Program-made: the position numbers and the translations under genes
NCBI RefSeq assembly: GCF_947179515.1
Contig: NC_067473.1
Location: forward strand, 125,533,259 to 125,597,258
From: Apodemus sylvaticus
Lineage: Eukaryota > Chordata > Mammalia > Rodentia > Muridae
Length of the DNA stretch: 64,000 nucleotides
Direction: 5' to 3'
Part shown: positions 1 to 11,800 of the stretch, in pieces
Layout of the letters: the number at the start of each line of letters is the position of its first letter
Position numbering within the stretch: position 1 is the stretch's first letter
Notes under the pieces: model-generated
Told to the model about the DNA's origin: nothing
What the model saw: the letters and a program-made list of their open reading frames with translations, nothing else
The model's database searches: none

Positions 1-361
1 TCTTAGTGAGAACACTGAGGAACCCCGGGCATGCATGAGCCTCAGGGGGACTTTAGGGTGGGTTTAATGTTCAACTACAATAACATTTTGCTGGGATTAT
101 TTTTCCATTGTTTTTGAGTTACTTTCATTCTTTTCTCCTAATTTTGAAGCAGTCATGTATTAAGTGCTGCATATGCCGAGTGTAATTTGTCTCGGGGTCA
201 GAGTCAGACAGAATCATCACATGAGGGAACTAAAGCTTTTAGAACATTGCTTCAAAATTCGAGGGCCCATGGGAGAGAAGCAGTATTTAATGTAAAAGTG
301 TAATAATGGGCTGATCATCATTACTAGAACATCATAATGTTATATGCAGTTGTCATTGCTT

Positions 362-490
362 CCCGGGTGTGGGGACACATGCCTTTAGTCCCAGGGCTCT
401 GGAGCCAGAGGTAGATGACTTTGTAAGTTTGATGTCAGCCTGGTCTACACAGTGAGTTCCAGTCCAACCAAGACTATATAGTCAGACCCT
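362..490 (+). repeat. B1 SINE, old copy
   Basis: 7SL-derived B1 order is visible: GGGTGTGGGGACACATGCCT, TTTAGTCCCAG, GTCAGCCTGGTCTAC and AGTGAGTTCCAG. It is diverged, and its tail runs into the tandem repeat at 491. Confidence 0.8.
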
Positions 491-584
491 GCTACAAATA
501 GACAGACGGATGAATGGATGAATGGATAGATGGGTAGATAGGCTACAAATAGACAGACGGATGAATGGATAGATGGGTAGATAG
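491..584. repeat. Tandem repeat, two units of 51 and 43 bp
   Basis: The unit starts GCTACAAATAGACAGACGGA and is rich in GGAT/GATA tetranucleotides. Copy one spans 491-541 and copy two 542-584; they differ by an 8-bp block, that is two tetranucleotide steps. Confidence 0.85.
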
Positions 585-744
585 GCTGGCCCTGCCTCAG
601 ACAGACAGACAATAAGTAAATGCCCCTTCTCTTCCTGGTCAGTGCTGGCTCTGCTCAGATCTGCCCTACCTGGGTGTGTGCCTACTAGGCATGCTGCTGT
701 CTTCCTTGTATAAGTTTAGCAGAAGCCTCTCTTCTATTTTGCCT

Positions 745-852
745 TGATGTAGGACTCAAAACCTTGTTGTGCTGCCTCAGGTTGGCCTTCATCTTCTGGG
801 GTTATTCAGTCTGCTGCCTGGGCTCCTGAGCGGCCATGGCCTCTGCCACCAT
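745..852 (-). repeat. Antisense B1-like remnant
   Basis: The order GGTTGGCCTTCA, CTCCTGAG and GCCACCATGC matches the antisense of a B1, strongly diverged. The L1 tail at 861 follows it directly. Confidence 0.45.
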
Positions 853-860
853 GCAATGAC

Positions 861-1240
861 TTTTTTTTTTTATTCGATGTATTTTTTATTTACATTTCAA
901 ATGATTTCCCCTTTTCTGGGCCCCCACTCCCCGAAAGTCACATAAGCCCCCTTCCCTCCCCCCTTTTCTCCCATCCACCCCTTCCCACTTCCCTCTTCTG
1001 GTTTTGTCTTATACTGCTACACTGAGTCTTTCCAGAACAAGGGGCCACTCCTCCGTTCTTCTTGTACCTCATTTGATGTGTGGATTAGGTTTCGGCTATT
1101 CCAGTTTTCCAGGCTAATATCCATTTATTAGTGAGTGCATATCATGATTGATCTTTTGAGACTGGGTTACCTCACTTAATATGATGTTCTCCAGCTCCAT
1201 CCATTTGCCTAAGGATTTCATGAATTCATTTTTTCTAATG
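861..1240 (-). mobile_element. 5'-truncated L1, 3' UTR and terminal part, antisense, with target-site duplication
   Basis: The poly(T) at the left is the poly(A) tail of a minus-strand insert. It is followed by the rodent L1 3' end (ATTTACATTTCAAATGATTT, CTATACTGCTACACTGAGTC type text), which also occurs at 11.6 kb. The insert is bracketed by GCAATGAC(T)n at 853-866 and GCAGTGAC(T)n at 1241-1254, a duplication with one mismatch. Confidence 0.9.
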
Positions 1241-1299
1241 GCAGTGACTTTTTTCTCCTCCTCCTTAACTAATGTGAGCTGATCTTAGTTTTGGAAGTG

Positions 1300-1390
1300 A
1301 GGGCTTCCTATGTTGCCCCCATGGGTATTCAGTCTTCCTCCTCATCCTCCCAAGTGCTGAGGTGAAAGGCGGTGCCACCTTATCCCACAT
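1300..1390 (-). repeat. Antisense B1/7SL-like remnant
   Basis: CTATGTTGCCCCCATGG, CCTCCCAAGTGCTGAGG and GGTGCCACC in this order resemble the antisense of a 7SL-derived SINE; very diverged. Confidence 0.45.
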
Positions 1391-1627
1391 CTTTGTGGTC
1401 TGTCACCAACTGTAGGAGTGAGGTCATTGCTGTCGGCTGCTTATTGGACTACATGTGTGCTTAAGCATGTAATACTAGGATTATGTGCAATATATACTTT
1501 ATTCAGAGATTATTGGCAAATTTCTGAAGTAAGTTTTTTAACATTAAAGGATAATGAGCATTTTATGTACTGGATTTTGAAAATGTCTATAATATAATTT
1601 TTTCTAAAGACAAAATTTCTGTTACTT

Positions 1628-1697
1628 TTTTTTATTTTCTAAATTCTTTGTTTACATTCCAAACGCTTTCCCCTTTCCCAGTTCCCCCCCACCCCAG
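1628..1697 (-). mobile_element. Very short L1 3'-end insertion (about 70 bp) with target-site duplication
   Basis: TTTACATTCCAAACGCTTTC and CCCTTTCCCAG match the terminal L1 3' UTR in antisense, after a T-run. CTGTTACTT occurs on both sides, at 1619-1627 and 1698-1706, which fits a severely 5'-truncated retrotransposition. Confidence 0.7.
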
Positions 1698-1912
1698 CTG
1701 TTACTTATTTATGTAGCTTGTTTCATTATTAGAGATATCATACATTTGTGGCTTATATAATTTAAGCCACTTTAGAATGTTTAACTCAGGAAAACTGTGC
1801 CTAGTGAGTGCCTTAGAACTCAAATTTTAGATCATGTAAGCCTCTTTCTAGAATGTTCTTCACAAATCTTTGTTGTTCCCTTTTTTAACCACCTGGCTTT
1901 TGTTTGTTTCAG

Positions 1913-1960
1913 GGCATCCAAGGACTGTACCGAGGCTATAAAAGCACAGTTTTACGAGAG
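1913..1960 (+). CDS. Slc25a26: Slc25a26 exon: matrix loop after repeat 2 and start of helix 4
   Basis: This 48-nt exon encodes [16 protein letters not shown], the conserved G-x-x-G-L-Y-R-G segment that follows the second matrix helix in mitochondrial carriers, leading into transmembrane helix 4. It is preceded by a pyrimidine-rich tract and AG at 1911-1912, and followed by donor GTAACC at 1961. The exon is symmetric (phase 0 on both sides), so skipping it would keep frame but remove the start of helix 4. Translation runs open through the donor to a stop at 2087-2089, inside the start of a B2 SINE; I treat that extension as intron. Confidence 0.96.
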
Positions 1961-4772
1961 GTAACCCAATCACTACTCCTGAAGTCCCAAACAACATCGG
2001 CCGTGGCTGGGGAACCTTCATTTCTCAAGTATCAGAAATATATTGGAGAAACTGGCTTAAGAAATCAGAAAGAGGGGCTGGAGAGATAACTCAGTGGTTA
2101 AGAGCACTGGTTGCTCTTTCAGAGGTCCTGAGTTCAATTCCCAGCATCCACACGGTGGTTCAGACCCATCTATAATGTGATCTGATGCTCTCTCCTGTTG
2201 TGCAGACGTCCAGGAAGACAGCACTCAGATACATAAGTAAATAAGTCTTTAAAGAAGCTGAGAGGCATGGTTGTTCCCTCTAGAGGAATGCCTGCGATGG
2301 TTTGCTGAGTGGGTGGGTGTCGTTGTCGTCCTAGTTAAGTGTCTTGTAGCTGAAGCAGTAAGGAAGAACTAACTACCAAGTGTCTGACAGCAAGTTCATA
2401 GCAAGGTCGATTACGCAGGATGGACGGAGCTTTTGGTCCCCGATAGGCAGTGTAGTGGTCTGAGGAACTATTCTGGAGAGAAACCTGGCACTTTCATCTT
2501 GTGCCCTCTAGCTTACATGCTCTCCTGGTGTATTTTTGGGTGTGGTGGGAGAGGGAGCAATAAAGCAAGACGTGGCCCTCAATAATGACGTCACTAATGC
2601 TGTAGGCAGCGTGCTTTCATCTTTTATACAGTGAAATGCAAGGAGCAGTTTGGGTCCAGGACACAGCTTTCTGTGACAGAAGGAAGAACTTGCCGATGTT
2701 TCTTCCTCTTCTTGTAGTCCTGGGACTAAAACATGTTAACTTGTAAAAATATTTCTAGTGTAAATAGTGGGGCAATTAATAGACTATTGAAATGTTCTTG
2801 TTCCACACTCCGGGGCTCCCAGGCCTCTGGGATGCACGGGCAGTGTGTGGCGTGGCTCCCAGGCCTCTGGGACGCACGGGCAGTGTGTGGTGTGGCTCCC
2901 AGGCCTCTGGGACGCACGGGCAGTGTGTGGTATGGCCTAAAGCCTTGGTTTTCACCAACAACCTGCAGTGCAGCCTTGGTGCTGTAGAGCTTGACAGACT
3001 GAGTGGCCTGTTTTTACTTGCTACTGTCTGACTGAAGTATCCTGTGTGAGTCTCCTTTTGCCCTTTTTTTCTGAATCACAATATCTGTGTGATTTGCCCA
3101 TCTTACACCTGGATGCAGGAAAAAAGTGGAGAAAAGTAATCAACATGGTTTATTTTTCTGAAAAGGGCTGAATAAATGAATATATTTCCATTCCAGAGAG
3201 TGCTAGTTTTTCATACAAAGATAAAAACACGCGCTCACAACTGTTGTTCCATCCTTTCAAAAATTTGTTTTGACATATGTCATGCTAGTAATTAATTTTT
3301 TGGCTGCAGTCCTTGCGAATTGCATGACCTTACTGAGATGACTTTGTTTACTCAAATGGCAGTGCTTTGTGGGCAGTTTAATTGGGGTCTTGAGCACTGT
3401 GCATGCTCATAAAGGCGCCTTCAGAGCTGATTTCGGCTCAGGTGTATTATCCTGTGTACGTTCTCGGCTGAAACGAGGGAGGAATTACGGCCGAATGAAA
3501 TGTAGCTTCTCTTCCAAGTGAGACAAATCAGAAGTGATATGTCTGCTTTAAACAACAGTTTTGCATTATGAGGAGTTTTGAGCCTTACATTATCCTGACA
3601 GTAATATCAAATCTTTTTGTCTGGAGCCGTTTGATTGTTTCAATAAGAAATACACAGAAGCGTTAGAGAGAACCAACAGGAAATGTGTGCTATTTGTTCA
3701 GTGTGATTTTTTTCCTTTAAAATAGCTCTCTTTCTCACCAGCCTTTAGGAGGGATTGAAGTTTGGGTCCATGAATTATAAGTAAGATATGTGTTTTCTGG
3801 GCCTTCCTGGCACTGTCATATGTATTGCGCTGTGCTTGGCATTTGTAGATATTGTATACGCATCCTCTTGCTCTTCTGAACTAGTTCAGTTTCTGTGAAT
3901 TTTATATTGAGTGTAATCAAGGTCAACAGATCAGACTGTTTACCTCACCTTCTCTCTCCTTATCTTTCTCATGGACTTGACCATATTAGCTATGACTGAG
4001 TTCCGGGCATTCTTGACTCATGCTGTTGAATGTGACATTGAAAGACTTGGGTAGGGAAAGAAAGCAGAGAAAAGCCATCTGTTTCCAAAGAACTTGGAGT
4101 AAACTAAATTCAGCGGATGCCTGTAGTCTACAAATTCTACTCAGCCTTATGCAGAGTAGCTCTGCCCTGATGGGGACGCCATGGTGAGACTTCTTTGCCA
4201 TGCAGTTAAAGGCTCTGAGGTGAGGCACCTCTTAGGGAAGCCCGCCTGGGGTGCTTCTGTCACATAGAAACAAGCCTTAAGGCTAGAGAGGTGGCTCAAG
4301 TGGTGAAGTACCTGTCACACAAGTGTGAGGACCTGAGTTTCAATCCCTCACAACCCACATAAAAGAGGGTTGTGTGACATTTGCCTATACTCCCAGGGTT
4401 GGAGAAGCAGAGGTATTCAGATCCCTGGAGCTCACTGCTCATGCAGCTGAATTGATGAGTTCCAGGTTTGGTGAGAGATTGTGTTCAGAAAAAGAGGTAG
4501 AAAGTGATTGAGGAAGACATCTGATGTTGATCTTTCGCCTCCACATGCACACACCTGTATGCATGTGCATGTGAGGTACACACATGTGCTCACCAGACAT
4601 GCACAAAACGAGCCATAATTCCTGAAGGGTTTCCAGCTAGAAGTAGTCAAAGAAAACAAACAGAATAGCCTGAACAAAGACAGGGAGGAACTGTGTGTGC
4701 ATGCGTGTGCGTGTGTGCGTGCGTGCGTGCGTGTGTGCGTGCATGCGTGTGTGTGTGCGTGCGTGTGTGCGT

Positions 4773-4807
<35 letters not shown>

Positions 4808-7800
4808 CGTGTGCATGTGCGTGTGTGTGTGTGTCCAAGGGAGGATCCTTTCAGAGAGTACTGATAATGTAGGGTACTTGCAAGGAGGATAAATGGAACC
4901 ACTCAACTCAGCTGCATGTTTGCTGGAAGGCTGTAGGAAAAGACATGGAGGACTCCCCAGAAGGAGCCTGCCTTTGTGTCCTTGAGGTGCAGAGGAGAAA
5001 TTCCCAGTTTGTGGCTCTTGCTGCTCAGCTGTGAAGGGCTGCTGCTGCAGTTGGTGCTGTGTCAGTGATAGAAATTTCCATCTCAATACTGAGTAACTCA
5101 GCTGGTCACCAGGGCACACCTTCAATCCCAGCACTCTCCATGCAGAGGTGGGCGGATCTCTGAATTCAAAGGTCTACAGATGAGTCCTGGATATTCAAGG
5201 CTGCACAGAAAAACTCTGTCTTGAAAAACAAAAAAACAAGAACAGCAAAAGAGTAACTCCTGGCTTCATGCACAGGGGTGTAGTCACTCAGTAGTTTGGA
5301 GGTAGATAAGGATATCTCCCTCACCTCCCTTCCAAGCAGGCCAAATGTCCGGCCTATTCTATAAATTTGAGGGCCCAAATTGAGATTGAAAAGTCATTGA
5401 CTAGCTCACTCCAGATGAGATAAAGTCACTTTGCAGAATCAGTCACTCTCATTATCTTGTCTGGCTACAAGTCTTAAGGATGCCTGTGGGGTGTCCTTAA
5501 ATTTTCTTTCTGATTCTGCTGTCTGCCCCATTGGTGTCTCCCCCAAATTCTTCCTGTTGTTATAGTCTCTTGAATGCCTTCTCTGGCCATTCTCTTGATC
5601 CTTCGAGCTCTGTTTTATGGTAATGGTGTTTGCTAACCAAATATATTTTTGGATACTTTTTCTTTACAGTTGTGTGGTGCTTGATTGTACACGTGAGCCT
5701 TTATGTAGTTAACCAGCATCCTGTTGGTGGCCATTACAGTTTTACACCAATGTGTAAATACCATTTATGTGTCCTCTCGGACATTGTTCAGGTTTGTAGG
5801 TTATATGTCAAGACAGAAAGATTTGGCTATAGAAAGAAATGTCTAATTTTAACAGATTATATATAGTTGCAGTTCATGGAAGTTCTGGTCTGTATTTTTG
5901 TTGAGAATATGGAGGCTCCCCTGTTTTCTGGCTTTCTAGTGGTGCTAGCTGCCTGTAAGCTGAAAATAATGCCATCTGGGTTTTAATTTTGAGTTATACT
6001 GAATGTATTAACATGTGTGTTAGAACTCTTTTGTTTATTGGATCATTTGAGCTATCTACCACTTTTTGGAGAATTAACCAGGGGATTTATGTAAATCTCT
6101 TTTGTTATGCCTTTTCCTTAATATGAACTCAAAAACTATGAACTAAGTATGTTTGTATTCTTGGTAATCAAGAGTCTTTAAAGTTGCAGGCAGAGGAATG
6201 ACTAGTTCAAAGCCTGTATGAGGGATGTAGCAAGATCCTGTCTTCAAAGAAAACCAAAGCCAGAAAAAAGCCTTTAACAGTAAAAGATACCTACATGTGA
6301 GGTACAACTCTGCTCCCAAAGAGCTGTCTGCAGTTGGCAAGTAATGTTTCCCTGCTTCCCCTGCTGGGCTGGGAACTCTTCATACACTGTTCTACTGAAG
6401 TCTTAGGTAGTTCGCAAAGTTGTTACCGTAATAGAGTCTACCTCGACACCCAGACTCACAGCTGACTTGAGGTTAAGTTCTTGCCTCTGGAGGCCACTTG
6501 GATCTGTCTGCATTTGAATGTGTGACTGTGGTTCATGATAGCAGGTGTTCAAAAGAGGGGCCCAAGGACTGCTGTTGCTCAGCTAAGGGGGCAGGATGCT
6601 TCATCTAGATGTCTGGGAGAGAGGAGTTGTATCATTTTAAGTAGAATGTGGCTATAGCTACCCTAACGGTTGAACTTTCAAAATCATTCATCTAAGCAGG
6701 TTGGGGAAAATTGTGATTTAAAAAATTTTTGTTGTTAATTTGCTGTAAAAGTTTGTTTTATTTTTCCAAATAAGAGCACCATCTTAGTTTGCTTTCTATT
6801 GCTATTGATAAGACATTCTGACCAAGAGCAGCTTGGGGAGGAGTGGGTTATGAGGCTTACATTTCCATGTCAGTCCATCACGGAGGGAAGCCACTCAAGC
6901 AGGAACTGCTTCCTCAGCCTGCTTTCTTAAACAACCTGGTGCCACCTGTCACTGGGGTGGCACTACACAGAGAGCTGGGCCCTCCCACATCAATAATCTA
7001 TCAAGAAAATGCCTCTCAGGTTTGTCCACAGGCCAAGCTGGTGGAAGCATTTTCCTAGTTGAGGCCCCTCCAGCTCATCTCCCTGTTGTAAGAACATTAG
7101 CCAGCACAAGGACCCTTCAAAGAAAGCCTCTAGCTTTGCTGGGATTGTTCCTAGGGCCTGGTGGGCAAGCAGGCTCTTGGCCACTGAGGTGTATCCTCAG
7201 GCCAGTCTTTCTGAATGAGCCTGGCTCTTCAGTGTCCTCTGAAGTGTCTTCAGTGTCCAGTGAAGAAGCTGCCACTGCTGGAACTTTACCAAGTGTCTTC
7301 AGTGTCCAGTGAAGAAGCTGCCACTGCTGGAACTTTACCGCTGTCTGTCTTTAGGTCTGCCTGTTCCTGGTTGGCTTCTTTCCTGGTTGTACGTTTTACT
7401 GTCTGATAAGACAGGTTTTCTTTTTAGCTATGTGTTCCAGCATGTATCGTTAAAATTGTTTCTTTGCTTTGCCTTTGCGCTGTTTGGTTTCTCCTCCTCA
7501 TTTCCAGAGCGTTTGCTTTTCTAGTGTGCATCTCTCTAAGCGATGCCTCTCCTCCGCCCCTTGCATGCTACCTCTCTAGCACAGTACCATCTACACAGTG
7601 GGCTCTCAGCAAACGCTCCTCAGTCCATTTGGCTCGCTTCTGTTTTGTTCCCATGCTACCAGACACCACGCTTGTCTTTGAAGGACACCAAGGCAGGTTT
7701 GACTAGGGAAACAGCAGACACTTCTGCTGCTGTGCTGCGTTGCTATGGTCCCCACAATTGCTAGGCAGTGAAATTCCAACTTAGGCATACTTTTCCAAGA

Positions 7801-8837
7801 CTTGAATTTTCTTAACCCTTAGAAAGACTATTTTTGTAAGTGCAGCTTTGTTGAAGTAGGAGTGCTGTAGGCACTCACTGTTGTGCGTCCCAAAGATTAC
7901 CAGACCAGCAGCCTTTCCAAGCTTTCAGTGCAGTGTTGCCCTTCAGTTACAAGTGTGTGCATACACACCAAGCCTGACTTTAATCCTCCAGAATTCATTT
8001 TATTAACTATGACCAAATAGAACATCTGTTTAAATTCCATAATGTTGGCTTCATGGGAAAAGAAAGGGAAATCCCTATTTGTCCTTGGATTTTGTCCATT
8101 GCTTTCTCAGTCAGCAAACGTGTACTAAGACATTCTTATTAATGGGAATGTTAAACAAATGAAGAACGAAATTTCCCCTTTAATCACAGAGCTTTATAAG
8201 ATGAGTCACTTAATTGCATTTGCATTATTTTAACCACTGTAGAGATCTGTGAAGAATGTAGGCCAGTTGCTTCAGCTAATCCTTTAGTGCAAGGTGTGAC
8301 GTCACTGTCCTTGAACGTGGACCTTAGCCTACGGTTTTTATCTTCTCACAAACAGTTTTAAGCAGAACAATTTAGTAAGACAAATTTAATGTAAAAAAAA
8401 AAATAACTTGAGCCCTTTATGTGTGATTAAGTTTTGTTTACAGAAGCAGCTGCTAGCTGCTTAATCTTTGGATGAATTTTGTTTTTACTGTAAGGTTTCA
8501 ACATTTTCTTGGCCTTCCAGATGGCTTGACTGATAAAGACTTGAGTTCGATCCCTAGGACCTCCATGGTGGAAGGAGAGAGCTAACTCCTATAAGCTGTC
8601 CTCTGACCTCCATACATGAGCCGTGGCACTCATATGCGCACACAGACTTATAAATAAAGTGCAATAAGAATAATTATGGAGTCTTCACATACATATATCT
8701 ATGGCATATTTCATAGTTTTCCACCAACCAACTCTTTTACATATCCATCCAGTGGAGTCAGTTTTTATATTCTTGTGTCTTCTACAAGTACCCTTATCTT
8801 AATTTTTATTATTTCTAGTTAAAGTTGCTTCTGTGGA

Positions 8838-8870
<33 letters not shown>

Positions 8871-11800
8871 TCACATATATAAGTCCTATTACTGTGTAAT
8901 TTTACTGTTGGAAAAATACTATATGTATGTATGTATATATATATATATATATATATATGATATGCCTCCCTTCCACAGGAGCAACCTGTAGAAACAACAA
9001 ATATATGTATATATATGGACACATGTATATATGTGTGTGAATATATATAATATATAAACACACAATATATGAATGAACTATTTTCTAAAGTTACATACAA
9101 AAATAGTAAACAACCTATTGTTTCATGAAGAAGATCCTTCATCATATATGTGTGGTCATTGAACACTATAGTCTGAAAATCTTAAGTCCTATTACTGTAA
9201 TTTTACTGTTAGAAAACTCCCTCTTATAAGAATAATTAAGAGAGAAACTATGTTTATGCATCAAGAAAATTAAATTTGAAATGAAATACAGAAATTGTAT
9301 AAGCAATTCAAGGCTGAAGGTTATTTGAAGGAACTTGAAGATTGGTATCTGTGAGGCTTGGCAGTCTGACCCAGACTAGCATGGGCTCATATAAAGAAAA
9401 GTTACAGTTTGAAATGGATTATGATCATGTGCTTAATGTATTTTTAAATCTTTAATGTATAAAAATATTAGCCTTTTTTTTTTTTCAGATCAGTGAGCTG
9501 AAGCTTGTGAAATTCAGTAGAGTTAGCAAGTGGTGGAACTGGCATTTGAGGTTGTGTGTGAGAACCACCAAAGTATACCTCTGTGGTCACAGGACACCTC
9601 TCGCTCACACCTCACAGAGAAGCCCACTGCTCGCTCATTTTCAGTAACCAGGACAATGACAACAGATGTGCAAGGCTTGGATCAAGACCTAGGAAGTAGA
9701 GTACAAATCAGCGTTCTGTGTGTGGTCTGTGCTCTTGTGAGTATGTGGAGGGATGTGTGTCTGAGTGTGGGCACTCGGGGCACATGCTCATGCCTGCACA
9801 CGGAGGCCAGAGGAAGACACTGAGTGCTCCCTCTCTGCCCGACCCTCTCAGCGTCTGTCACTAGGCAGGCCAGCAAGCCCCACTGATTGTCCTGTCTGTT
9901 CCCCCGTGGCACCGGGGTTAGAGGCAAGCCTGTGGCTGTGTCCTGATTGTTTTTTTTTATTATTATTATTATTTGCATGAGTGCTGGGGACCCAGGAGCC
10001 ATCCCTGGAGCATAATTTTTGAGTTGTAAAGACTTCTAAAAGATAAAAATGAGGCATTAATGCTTGCTCCAGCATCTTCTCTCCTGTGATCTTCATTAGA
10101 CTTCTTAGACGGCCATCCTCTTTCTCTCTCTGGCCATGTTGTGTGCAGGAGGTGGGAAAGCTGATGCTCAGGCCTTGAGATGGCTTTGGTACATAGCCAA
10201 GGAACACTGTGTACTGGTGGAAAAGAAGAAACTGACAGGAAAAGGGTATTCTCTCCTTTGAAAATGCTGTCTTGATTACTAAACCTGACCTGAAGCTTGT
10301 GATACACACTAGAGGGCACCCAAGGCCTGTGTTTTAAATGTTGAAGTCAGCCGTCTCACAGGGCAGGAGAGGCCTGGAAGCTTGCTGGTGCTCACCAGGC
10401 GTCTGTCAGAGTGGTCCACATTGGAGAAGGCAAGTGGTTTTAACTTTGCTACATAATGCTCAGACTGCATTTATTTTATTTTTTAATTTAAAGACAGTAT
10501 CGGTTGGTAGAGTGCTTGCCTGACAAAGAGCTGATGTTTGATTCCTAGCACTGCATAAAATTGGGTGTAGTAATATGCCTGTAAGACCCAGCCTGGTGGC
10601 AGACATGATCCTGAGTCCAAGGTCATGTCATCTTTGCTTCTCTTTCCAGTTTGAGGCCAGCCTTGGATACTCGAAACAATTAAAAACAAAACCATCCAAC
10701 CAACTAACCAACCAAAACCCCAAAAGCAAAAACCAAAAGCAAATGAAGACATTCCCTCCTTATCTAGAGTAGGCTGTTCTCAAACTCAGTCCCCCTGCCT
10801 CAGCCTTCCAACCCAAAGAAAAATGTCCCCGATTTCAGTGTGATCACGAGGAAACTTCATACAGACCCAGACAGGTGGATTCGTGGACTTGTCAAGGTAG
10901 TGAAAGGCTTGCCTGAGCACGGAGCACAGAGCTTCTGAAGGCTGGTGGGAGGTAGCTTTGGGCATGGACCAGGCGGCTGTGTAAGGGGAACCGTGCAGTT
11001 CAGTTGAGAGCTACAGGTTAGCTGCTAGGGTTTGTGCACTGGCGTTGGTTTGCAGCACAAGCACCTGGTGGGTTTTTGCTCTTTACCATAGTTACTATAG
11101 TTTTTCCACACTAGGAAGAAGCCTGCAGCCATGGTAGGTGCCTGCTTTGCACTGGGACTACTTTTCCAGACCAGTGGTCACTGTCTTCAAAGACTAGTCT
11201 AGAGCCAGCGGCAGAATATGTTTGGAGAAATCTTTCCCTTCTTAGTGACTTTTAAAAATCTATAAATTATTTCAAAAATACCAAAGAAAAAAGCCGTGGG
11301 GCTGGAGAGAGTACTCAGCACTTAGGAGCACTGGCTGCTCTTCCAGAGGACCCAGGTTCAGTCCTAGGACCTGCATGGTAACTGCAGTTCTAGGGCACGT
11401 GGCTCCTCTTCTGGCCTCCGTAGGTACTAGTGACACATGTGGTGCATAAACACAGGGCAGACAAACCACCGATACACAAAAAGTAAATAATAATTTTATT
11501 TTTAAAGGCTTTAAAAAAGGGAGGTCAGATTTGAGTGTTGTGTGAAATAATTTAAAATAATCTTAAAATGGCAAGTTAAATTTAAAACTTTTTTTTTTAA
11601 TTTTTAAAAAAAATTTTATATGATATATTTTTTATTTACATTTCAAATGATTTCCCCTTTTCTGGCCCCCCACTCCCTGAAAGTCCCATACACCCCCTTC
11701 TCTCCCCCTGTTCTCCCACCCACCCCTTCCCATTTCTCTGTTCTGGTTTTGCCCTATACTGCTACACTGAGTCTTTCCAGAATAAGGGGCCACTCCTCCG

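Larger units (their letters stand above)
1..1912 (+). other. Slc25a26: Slc25a26 intron (3' part)
   Basis: This is the downstream part of the intron before exon 1913-1960; its donor is outside the window. Bases 1-361 look unique. The rest holds a B1 remnant, a tetranucleotide-rich tandem repeat, two antisense L1 tails and old antisense B1-like remnants, listed separately. The acceptor is a T-rich tract ending TTTCAG at 1912. Confidence 0.85.

Noticed and set aside
2074..2256. tRNA-like A and B boxes as a tRNA gene
   Set aside because: The match is to a B2 SINE head; no intact cloverleaf. The same applies to the other B2, B4 and ID copies.
4432..5134. Minus-strand frames of 156 and 165 codons rich in His-Thr-Arg
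   Set aside because: They are translations of the alternating TG/CG tract and adjoining SINE, with no independent coding evidence.
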